From Bradyrhizobium sp. U87765 SZCCT0048 (GTDB taxonomy: Bacteria; Pseudomonadota; Alphaproteobacteria; Rhizobiales; Xanthobacteraceae), in NCBI RefSeq assembly GCF_018131225.1, contig NZ_JAFCMM010000004.1, positions 620,001 to 684,000 of the forward strand: a stretch of 64,000 bases of DNA, read 5' to 3'. The translations under genes were made by a program, and so were the position numbers. Shown piece after piece: positions 55,102 through 61,970 of this stretch; positions within the stretch are counted from its first letter, which is position 1; every line of letters begins with the position of its first letter. The notes below the pieces were generated by a model. The model made no database searches. It was not told the DNA's origin and worked only from the letters and a program-made list of their open reading frames with translations.

Positions 55102-55491
55102 TCATGCCGCGCGGTGATGCTCGATGAGCTCGACCTTGTAGCCGTCCGGATCCTCGACGAACGCAATCACCGAGGTGCCGAACTTCACCGGACCCGGTTC
55201 GCGCCGGATCGGCACGCCGGCGGCGCGAAGGTCATCGCACACGGCGACGATGCCGGCGACGCCAATCACCACGTTTCCGAAGGCCGTGCCGTGGTCGTAA
55301 CGCGTGACGCCGTAGTTGTACGTCAGCTCGAGGCCCGCACCATCGTCGTCGCCGTAGCCGAGGAACGCCAGCGTATATCCGCCTTCCGGTACGTCGCGGC
55401 GTCGCCGCTCGGTCATGCCGAGACGCTTGTAGAACGCGATGCTGCGCTCCAGATCGCCAACGCGGATCATCGTGTAGAGGATGCTGTTCAT
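55102..55491 (-). CDS. gloA: Lactoylglutathione lyase (glyoxalase I)
   Basis: Converts the hemithioacetal of methylglyoxal and glutathione to S-lactoylglutathione. 129 residues from MNSILYTMIRVGDLERSIAFYKRLGM; the frame is open far upstream but only across a repeat. Metal-binding VOC fold with FLGYGDDDGAGLELTYNYG, AFGNVVIGV and FVEDPDGYKVELIEHH. The Glu and His metal positions fit a glyoxalase I. Convergent neighbours on the plus side. Confidence 0.95.
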   Translation of the reverse strand: MNSILYTMIRVGDLERSIAFYKRLGMTERRRRDVPEGGYTLAFLGYGDDDGAGLELTYNYGVTRYDHGTAFGNVVIGVAGIVAVCDDLRAAGVPIRREPGPVKFGTSVIAFVEDPDGYKVELIEHHRAA

Positions 55492-55572
55492 GGTTTCGGG
55501 ATTCCGTGTCTTGAGATTGCAGATGTTGGGATTGCAGATCTCGGGATTGCTGGCTTCGGGGCCAAGCCAGGA
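55491..55572. repeat. Degenerate 15-bp tandem repeat between amidase and gloA
   Basis: Units of 15 bp such as GATGTTGGGATTGCA and GATCTCGGGATTGCT, with looser copies GGTTTCGGGATTCCG, TGTCTTGAGATTGCA and GGCTTCGGGGCCAAG. Non-coding leader of gloA; would read as repeated NPEIC-like pentapeptides on the minus strand, but no start or ribosome site supports translation. Confidence 0.7.
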
Positions 55573-55615
55573 ATTTCGTTGTCGATGCGGTTGCGGATGG
55601 CGCCGCTCGCGCATG

Positions 55616-56875
55616 TCAGGTGAGCGCTGCCGCGATCCATTGTGACCATGCGAGCGCGGCACGGTCGTCGCCGCGACGCGCCACCACCTGGATGCCGAGC
55701 GGCAACCCGTCCGGACCGTCGGCGGCCGGGACGCTGATTGCGGGGCCGTGCAGCGCGGTCCACACCCAATTGAAGGCGGAGTCGCCGGTCGAGGCAATGC
55801 CTTCTGGCGCCTGCCCGGTTGCGGCAGGCGTCACCAGAACATCGAGATCGTCGAAGGTTGCGGTGACGCTGTCGCGCAGCCGCGCCAGCGTCATCACCGC
55901 TTCGGCATAAGCCGCGGCCGTCACCCTGAGGCCGCCGTCAAGCTGGTCGCGAAGGGCCGGGCTGATGCGATCCCGCGCATGCGCGAGCTCCCAGCCCAGC
56001 GCCTGCGCCGCTTCGCGGTTCAGGACCTGTGCGAACGCGGCTTCCGCCGCGTCGAATGCCGACGGCAGATCGCGCACGACGACATCGGCACCGGCGCGCG
56101 CCAGCGTCGTCGCGACATCCGCCAGCAGGGCCCGCGTCTCGGGCTGCGCCTTGTGCCAGAACGGCGTGCGGCAGATTCCGATGCGCGGCGCTCGCTCCGG
56201 CCGCATGTCCGGATCGCCGAGATCCGCGCCGGATAACGCGCCGACGAACAGAGCGCAATCCGCCACGCTGCGTGCGATGACGCCAACGGTGTCGAGCGTA
56301 TCGGACACCGGCTTGACGCCGCCGCGCGGCAGCATCCCGAAGCTCGGCTTGTAGCCGACGACCCCGCAATAGGCGGCGGGCTTGATCAGGCTGCCCATCG
56401 CCTGGGTGCCGAACGCCAGCGGAAAGAAACCGTCGGCGACGCCCGCCGCCGAACCGCTGCTCGAGCTGCCCGGCGTGTGCCGCAGCGTGCGCGGATGCAC
56501 CGTCGGCCCCGGCGTGCGGATCGCGAACTCGGCGGTGACCGTTTTGCCGACCACCACGGCACCGGCGGCGCGGGCCTGGACGACGGCGGCTGCGTCCGCC
56601 TTCGGGCGCCATCCCGCCCAGATCGACGAACCGTGTTCGGTCGGCATGTCCGCAGTGTCGAACACATCCTTCACGCCGATCGGAAGGCCGTGCAGCGGGC
56701 CCGGGAGAGCAGACGTCGCGCGCGCGAGGGCGGGGTCGATGAACGCCATCGCGCGGACCTGCGGGTCACGGTCGGCAATGCGGGCGAGGCAGGCCTCCAG
56801 CAGATCTCTCGGGTTCAGCCGGCCTGAGTGGATCAGGTGTGCGGCTTGGGTGGCAGTCAGGCGAGTGGGATCCAT
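55616..56875 (-). CDS. Amidase (amidase-signature family)
   Basis: 419 residues. Catalytic Lys-Ser-Ser triad region: GPLHGLPIGVKDVFDTADMPTEHGS (Lys) and TPGSSSSGSAAGVADGFFPLAFGTQAMGSLIKPAAYCGVVGYKPS (Gly/Ser-rich signature with both Ser). Relatives hydrolyse diverse amides; substrate unknown. Divergent from a LysR gene 100 nt away, which probably controls it. Confidence 0.93.
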   Translation of the reverse strand: MDPTRLTATQAAHLIHSGRLNPRDLLEACLARIADRDPQVRAMAFIDPALARATSALPGPLHGLPIGVKDVFDTADMPTEHGSSIWAGWRPKADAAAVVQARAAGAVVVGKTVTAEFAIRTPGPTVHPRTLRHTPGSSSSGSAAGVADGFFPLAFGTQAMGSLIKPAAYCGVVGYKPSFGMLPRGGVKPVSDTLDTVGVIARSVADCALFVGALSGADLGDPDMRPERAPRIGICRTPFWHKAQPETRALLADVATTLARAGADVVVRDLPSAFDAAEAAFAQVLNREAAQALGWELAHARDRISPALRDQLDGGLRVTAAAYAEAVMTLARLRDSVTATFDDLDVLVTPAATGQAPEGIASTGDSAFNWVWTALHGPAISVPAADGPDGLPLGIQVVARRGDDRAALAWSQWIAAALT

Positions 56876-56975
56876 GGTGGGCGTCCTGAGCGTGGGTGAC
56901 CCGCGAAAACTTAGGACTTGCCTTCAGATGATAAAAATTAATACTTTTACAGCGACTCTTGCAGAAAATTGAATT

Positions 56976-57875
56976 ATGAGCCGGATCAACCTCGATCTCG
57001 ACGTGCTGCGGACGCTGGTCGCCGCCGAAGAGCTTGGCGGCTTCAACCGCGCTGCCGACCAGGTCGGACGCTCACAGTCCGCCGTGAGCCATCAGATCCG
57101 CCGCCTGGAGGAGCAACTGGGCGAGGCGCTGTATCGCAAGAGCGGTCGCGGCCTTGCGCTGACGGAAGCCGGCGACGTGATGCTCGCCTATGCCCGGCGG
57201 ATGCTCGCGCTGAACGATGACGCCGTCGCCGCGGTACGCGGCGTCGCGGTCGAGGGCACCGTGCGTTTCGGACTGCCCGGCGATCTCGCGGAAACCTGGC
57301 TGTCGACGACGCTCGGCCGTTTCAGGCGCGCGCATCCCGCGATCCTGATCGAGGCAGTCGTCGATCGAAACGCCGTGCTGCTGGACAAGCTCGACAAGGG
57401 GCAGCTCGATCTCGCCCTCGCGTTCGGCGACGAAGCCCGCAGCGATGCCCATCCAGTGGCGCGGCTGCCGATGACATGGATCGGCCCGGCGACAGGGGAC
57501 ACCGCGACGATGTCGGACGGATCGCTGCCGTTTGTCATGTATGGCCCGCCCTGCTTCTTCCGTCAGGCCGGCATCGATGCGCTCGACCAGGCCGGGATCC
57601 CCTGGCGCACCGCTTTTACCAGCCCCAGTCTTCACGGCCTGTGGGCCGCGGTCGACGCCGGTCTTGGCATCACGCTGCGCACGGCGGCTGGCCTGCCGCG
57701 GTCCCTCGCCGTTCTGGATGCCCGCGCCGGATTGCCTGCGGTGCCGGCGATCACGCTGTGCCTGCACGACGCGCGGCGCCCGCTGGCGCCGGCCACGAAG
57801 CGCCTGCGGGACATCGTGACCGACACCCTCGCCATCAATCTCGCCAGCGTGCCCCAAGCCGAGATGCTGCTCTGA
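56976..57875 (+). CDS. LysR-family transcriptional regulator
   Basis: 299 residues. N-terminal winged helix-turn-helix (LDVLRTLVAAEELGGFNRAADQVGRSQSAVSHQIRRLEEQLGEALYRKSGRGLALTEAG) and a C-terminal type 2 periplasmic-binding-like effector domain (VAVEGTVRFGLPGDLAETWLSTTLGRFRRAHP). Likely controls the divergent amidase gene through the 100-bp spacer, which contains the AT-rich stretch ATAAAAATTAATACTTTTAC. Confidence 0.93.
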   Translation: MSRINLDLDVLRTLVAAEELGGFNRAADQVGRSQSAVSHQIRRLEEQLGEALYRKSGRGLALTEAGDVMLAYARRMLALNDDAVAAVRGVAVEGTVRFGLPGDLAETWLSTTLGRFRRAHPAILIEAVVDRNAVLLDKLDKGQLDLALAFGDEARSDAHPVARLPMTWIGPATGDTATMSDGSLPFVMYGPPCFFRQAGIDALDQAGIPWRTAFTSPSLHGLWAAVDAGLGITLRTAAGLPRSLAVLDARAGLPAVPAITLCLHDARRPLAPATKRLRDIVTDTLAINLASVPQAEMLL

Positions 57876-57974
57876 CGCATCTCGCAGTCCCCCCGCCGCC
57901 GAAGAGCGTTCACTTAATGTTCTTGCGCCTGCCATCCCCCTCCGCTAGCTTCCCCCGGCGTGTGAGGGGGCGGC

Positions 57975-59513
57975 ATGGTTCAGCATGTGTCCACGGTGGC
58001 GTTCGAGGGCATCACGGCCCGCGTGGTGGACGTGCAGGTCCAGGTCGCGCCGGGATTGCCCAATTTCATGATCGTCGGACTCGCGGACAAGGCCGTGTCC
58101 GAGGCGCGCGAGCGGGTGCGCGCGGCGCTGATCGCCTCGGGCCTTGCGCTGCCGGCGCGGCGCATCACGGTCAATCTCGCGCCTGCCGATCTGCCGAAGG
58201 AAGGCAGCCACTATGACCTGCCGATCGCCCTCGGCCTGATGGCCGCGATCGGCGCCATTCCGTCCGACGCGCTCAGCGGCTTCACCGTGCTCGGCGAGCT
58301 CGGCCTCGACGGCTCGATCGCAGCCGTGGCGGGCGTGCTGCCGGCGGCGATGGGCGCACACAGCCGCGACGAAGGCCTGATCTGCCCGGCCGCATGTGGC
58401 CCGGAAGCGTCATGGGCCAGCGCCGACCTGCCGATCGTCGCCGCGGCGTCGCTGATCCAGCTCGCCAACCATTTCAAGGGCAGCCAGGTGCTGTCGCCGC
58501 CGCAGCCGAAGATCCGCCAGGAGACGGCGAGCGCGCTGGACCTGCGCGACATCAAGGGCCAGGAGAGCGCCAAGCGCGCGCTCGAGATCGCCGCGGCGGG
58601 CGGCCATCATCTGCTGATGACCGGAAGCCCGGGCGCGGGCAAATCGATGCTGGCGGCACGGCTGCCGTCGATCCTGCCGCCGCTGTCGCCGCAGGAATTG
58701 CTCGACGTCTCGATGATCGCGTCGGTCGCCGGCGAGATCAAGGATGGCGCGCTGACATCGCAGCGCCCGTTCCGCGCGCCGCATCACTCCGCCAGCATGG
58801 CGGCGCTGACCGGCGGCGGGCTGCGCGCACGCCCCGGCGAAGTCTCGCTGGCGCACAATGGCGTGCTGTTTCTCGACGAGCTGCCGGAGTTCGACCCGCG
58901 CGTGCTGGATTCGCTGCGCCAGCCGCTCGAGAACGGCGAGGTCTCGGTGTCACGCGCCAACCACCGCGTCACCTATCCCGCGCGCTTCATGCTGGTAGCG
59001 GCGATGAACCCGTGCCGTTGCGGCGAGGCGTTCGAGCCCGACTATGTCTGCAAGCGCGGCCGTCGCGAGCGCTGCACCGCCGATTATCAGAGCCGCATCT
59101 CCGGGCCGCTGCTCGATCGCATCGACCTGCGCATCGAGGTGCCGGCTGTCACGGCCGCCGATCTGATCCTGCCGCCTTCGGCGGAAGGCTCGGCCGAGGT
59201 CGCCGCGCGTGTCGCCGCCGCGCGCGCCCGGCAGGCGGCGCGCTATGCCGCCCTCGGCATGCCGAACGTGCGCACCAATGCCGAAGCGCCGGCCGCCGTG
59301 CTCGACGATATCGCGCGTCCTGACGGCGCGGGGATGACGTTGCTGCGCGATGCGGCTGAAAGCCTGCGGCTGTCGGCGCGCGGCTATCACCGCGTGTTGC
59401 GGGTGGCGCGGACCCTCGCCGACCTCGATGGCGCCGATCCTGTCGGCCGGCTGCATCTTGCCGAAGCACTGTCCTACCGCGCGCTCGCCGACGGTACGCG
59501 CAACGCGGCGTAA
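57975..59513 (+). CDS. comM: YifB/ComM family Mg-chelatase-like ATPase
   Basis: 512-residue AAA+ protein. ComM is a hexameric branch-migration helicase used in natural transformation in Vibrio and Acinetobacter, but it is present in most proteobacteria. N-terminal ChlI-like domain with STVAFEGITARVVDVQVQVAPGLPNFMIVGL and LPKEGSHYDLPIALGL, Walker A TGSPGAGKSMLAARL, FRAPHHSASMAAL, Walker B GVLFLDELPEF, and a C-terminal ChlI domain with a zinc-like CRCGEAFEPDYVCKRGRRERC. Full length. Confidence 0.95.
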   Translation: MVQHVSTVAFEGITARVVDVQVQVAPGLPNFMIVGLADKAVSEARERVRAALIASGLALPARRITVNLAPADLPKEGSHYDLPIALGLMAAIGAIPSDALSGFTVLGELGLDGSIAAVAGVLPAAMGAHSRDEGLICPAACGPEASWASADLPIVAAASLIQLANHFKGSQVLSPPQPKIRQETASALDLRDIKGQESAKRALEIAAAGGHHLLMTGSPGAGKSMLAARLPSILPPLSPQELLDVSMIASVAGEIKDGALTSQRPFRAPHHSASMAALTGGGLRARPGEVSLAHNGVLFLDELPEFDPRVLDSLRQPLENGEVSVSRANHRVTYPARFMLVAAMNPCRCGEAFEPDYVCKRGRRERCTADYQSRISGPLLDRIDLRIEVPAVTAADLILPPSAEGSAEVAARVAAARARQAARYAALGMPNVRTNAEAPAAVLDDIARPDGAGMTLLRDAAESLRLSARGYHRVLRVARTLADLDGADPVGRLHLAEALSYRALADGTRNAA

Positions 59514-59664
59514 CAACACCGGCGCAGCCGATGCGACCGGACGATAGACGATCCAGTCCGCCCGCGGCCGCTGGCCCCGTGGAACGCCAGTTTGGGCTTG
59601 CCTCCGCCGCCAAAACCGTGAATTCTCCACGCATTGCCTGATATTGATTTTGGAGGGAATTGCG

Positions 59665-59919
59665 ATGCTCCCTTTCATTCTGGCGCAGGAATCGCGTGCA
59701 TCCCAGGTTACCGCAGCGGATGCGGATCTCGACAATACGCATCAGCGTGACCTCGCCTTCTTCGCCGCGCGCGGCATTGACGTGTCCGACATCAGCGCGT
59801 CGCTGACCTGGACGAAGAAGCAGGTGACAAAATCAACCGGCACGCCACCGGAAGGCCCTTTCATCGATTCCGACGAAAAGACCTATACCGAGCCCGACGA
59901 AGACTACGGCGACCAATAA
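59665..59919 (+). CDS. Candidate graspetide (omega-ester/amide RiPP) precursor peptide
   Basis: 84 residues, ATG with GGAGG 8 nt upstream; a longer frame from 59644 has no ribosome site. Leader: residues 1-50, including LAFFAARG (30-37), which recalls the PFFARFL recognition helix of microviridin leaders. Core: residues 51-84, with hydroxyl donors T55, S57, T58, T60, S69, T73, T75 followed by an acidic tail (E76, D78, E79, D80, D83). KTYTEPDEDY (72-81) resembles the TxKYPSDxEE core of microviridins. No signal peptide. The ATP-grasp gene follows after 42 nt. Function is inferred from composition and pairing. Confidence 0.8.
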   Translation: MLPFILAQESRASQVTAADADLDNTHQRDLAFFAARGIDVSDISASLTWTKKQVTKSTGTPPEGPFIDSDEKTYTEPDEDYGDQ

Positions 59920-59961
59920 CACGTCGAAGGCGACGCCCGCGCCGTATGCCGCGCGACATGA

Positions 59962-60966
59962 ATGGTCCGCCCCCGTCTCGTCGTTGATGGTCGACAGCCA
60001 TTGCCAGTCATTATCATCGCTCCCCCCGAGGATCTCCATGCGCTGACGGTCGCGTGGGAAATTCGGCAGTGCGGCGGCGCGGTCCTCATGCTCAATACCG
60101 CGGACTTTCCGAACCTGTGGTCGATCTCCTTGACCGCGGACGAGGACGACACCCCTCGCTTCGACATCGTCACCACCGAAGGCGTGGTCACGGATGCTGC
60201 GATCAGCGGGGTGTGGTGGCGGCGGACACGCCCATTCGCCATTTCCGAAGCGATCAACGATGACAAGCATCGCCGACTGTGCCGCGATGACTGTGCGGCA
60301 CTGTTCGAAGGCTGGATTTACGCGCTCGGCGCGCGCGTCATCAATCCGCTGGCGGCGGAACTGGCCGCTCGCCGCAAACCGTTTCAACTGGCGAATGCCC
60401 GGCGCTGCGGTTTCCGCCACCCGTCCACGGTCATCTCCAGCTCACCGGACGATGTCACGGCGCTTCTGTCCCGTCACGACGGCGAATTCATCTACAAGAG
60501 CCTCACCACGCCGGCTTCGATGATCGTCGAGACACGCCCTCTCGACGCGGAAGCCAGAAGCAATCTGGCGCTGCTGCGTTTCTCGCCCTGTATCATTCAG
60601 CGTCGGATCGACGGCGGTGCCGACATTCGGGCGACGATTGTCGAGGACGAGATCTTCGCGGCCGAAATCCGGGCGCACCATCCCGGCGCGCAGCTCGACT
60701 GGCGGCTTGATGCAGCCGTCGACGTTCGCACTCACACCCTTCCGGACGAGGTGGCCGGCGCGATCCGGCGCATGCAGAAGGAACTCGGCCTGCGGTATGG
60801 CGCTTACGATCTTCGCCGGGATGCCGAGGGCGAATACTGGTTCTTCGAGGTCAATCCAGGTGGCCAGTATCTCTTTGTCGAGATCGCGACAGAGCAGAAG
60901 ATCAGCCGTGCCATTGCCCGCGCATTGATCGCGGCCCCCGCAGCGGCCTCCATCGCGGCGGGATAG
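59962..60966 (+). CDS. ATP-grasp ribosomal peptide maturase (MvdC/MvdD-like macrocyclase)
   Basis: 334-residue ATP-grasp enzyme that would form ester or amide links between Thr/Ser (or Lys) and Asp/Glu side chains of the peptide encoded 42 nt upstream. N-terminal VWWRR (84-88) is typical of the MvdD/MvdC branch; ATP-grasp parts: Lys179 in EFIYKSL, IIQRRIDGGADIR (211-223), Asp283 in YDLRR, and E296/N298 in WFFEVNPGGQYLFVE (293-307). The start is uncertain: ATG 59962 has no strong ribosome site. Not RimK or GshB: gshB is elsewhere in the window and this lacks RimK motifs. Confidence 0.88.
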   Translation: MVRPRLVVDGRQPLPVIIIAPPEDLHALTVAWEIRQCGGAVLMLNTADFPNLWSISLTADEDDTPRFDIVTTEGVVTDAAISGVWWRRTRPFAISEAINDDKHRRLCRDDCAALFEGWIYALGARVINPLAAELAARRKPFQLANARRCGFRHPSTVISSSPDDVTALLSRHDGEFIYKSLTTPASMIVETRPLDAEARSNLALLRFSPCIIQRRIDGGADIRATIVEDEIFAAEIRAHHPGAQLDWRLDAAVDVRTHTLPDEVAGAIRRMQKELGLRYGAYDLRRDAEGEYWFFEVNPGGQYLFVEIATEQKISRAIARALIAAPAAASIAAG

Positions 60967-61135
60967 GCGACCAGATCTGACCGGACCGGACGCCGCCTCA
61001 GCCCGTGCTGGAGCAAATGCCGCATGACGTGACGGAAGCAAACGCTCCGGTAACGATTTTTCTTTACGCTTCAGGAACCATAAGCCGACGTTGTACGGCT
61101 TGTTCCCGTGGCCTGTCGCGTACCGAGTTTCAGTC

Positions 61136-61603
61136 ATGTTGCGTTACAAGTTCGTCGCCTCGGTCATCCCGCTGGTCGTCGTCGGCTACTTCGCCCGCGA
61201 CCAGATCGCCCCCAGCGTCCAGCCCTGCATCGCCACCGCGGACAGCGCGGTGCAGCTCGCCGAATTCAACTGGCAGGCGCAGCGTCGCGTCAGCTTCACC
61301 ACCCAGCCGGCCGACGCCACGGTGCGGGTGCGGATCGTCGACAGTCCGGAGAGCGCCGACTTCACCGTGGTCGACGACGCCCGGACGCTCGAGGACGGTG
61401 GTTGCTCCGGCACCGGGCCGGCACAGCTCATCGGCATCGACGACACGCCGGAGCGAACAGGCACCGTGATCTATCTCAGCCATGACGGCGATGCCAACTA
61501 CCGCATCTATGTCCGCTCCCGGACATTCAGCGTCCGCGACGCTGCGGCGCTGCTCGTCGGCGCGCACGCCGGCCGGCCGCAGCCGCTCGCCCGCGCGCTA
61601 TGA
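61136..61603 (+). CDS. Hypothetical membrane-anchored protein
   Basis: 155 residues from MLRYKFVASVIPLVVVGYF; the frame is open from 61091 but the first hydrophobic segment starts here. One N-terminal membrane segment (residues 5-18), then a soluble domain with VSFTTQPADATVRVRIVDSPESADFTVVDDARTLEDGGCSGTG and TVIYLSHDGDANYRIYVRSR. Two cysteines (residues 31 and 90) may bond. No family recognised. It lies 169 nt downstream of the ATP-grasp gene on the same strand, so a link to the peptide system is possible but weak. Confidence 0.7.
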   Translation: MLRYKFVASVIPLVVVGYFARDQIAPSVQPCIATADSAVQLAEFNWQAQRRVSFTTQPADATVRVRIVDSPESADFTVVDDARTLEDGGCSGTGPAQLIGIDDTPERTGTVIYLSHDGDANYRIYVRSRTFSVRDAAALLVGAHAGRPQPLARAL

Positions 61604-61680
61604 AGCGCTTTCGAGCGAGGTGGGCACCGGTTCGCGTGAAGAAAACGCGTCAAAAATAAAATGCCGGAGCGCGTTCACGA
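61602..61680. repeat. Putative dispersed intergenic repeat element
   Basis: GAAGCGCTTTCGAGCGAGG, then GGGCACCGGTTCGCGTGAAG, AAAACGCGTCAAAAATAAA and GGAGCGCGTTCACGATTCC. Includes CGCGT-N7-ACGCG. It looks like an intergenic repeat I recall as frequent in Bradyrhizobium-type genomes; not verified. Confidence 0.5.
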
Positions 61681-61970
61681 TTCCACCAAAAGCGAACGCG
61701 CCCACGCTTTCCGGTCTGACGTAGCGTCTTCAGGCGGCAGCTCTGCCAAAGGCGCGTTAACCCAAATTTTACCCTGTCGCCAACCCGCCGGGGACGCGGC
61801 AGGGCCCTCAAACAGTTCGCAACCTCCACCCGGCAAGGTCATCGACGGGGATTGCATCGGACCAGCGGAAGCGGCTTTCGACGACGGCATCATCGGCCCG
61901 GCATGGCACCCAACGCGCTGTGGCCCGGCTGCCGTGCGGCGGACACCGCGGCAATGACGGGATCACGGCC
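61604..61970. other. Interval upstream of the hybrid kinase, with repeat-like segment
   Basis: 367 bases. Begins with a repeat-like segment (listed separately); the rest shows no gene or clear motif. Confidence 0.45.

Noticed and set aside
55500..55797. Longer glyoxalase start upstream of 55491
   Set aside because: The added 100 residues consist of the tandem repeat and antisense amidase sequence; the glyoxalase family starts at MNSILYTM.
59962..60966. RimK-type glutamate ligase or second glutathione synthetase
   Set aside because: VWWRR and the adjacent Thr/acid-rich peptide gene fit MvdC/MvdD-like peptide maturases better, and gshB is already present at 53144.
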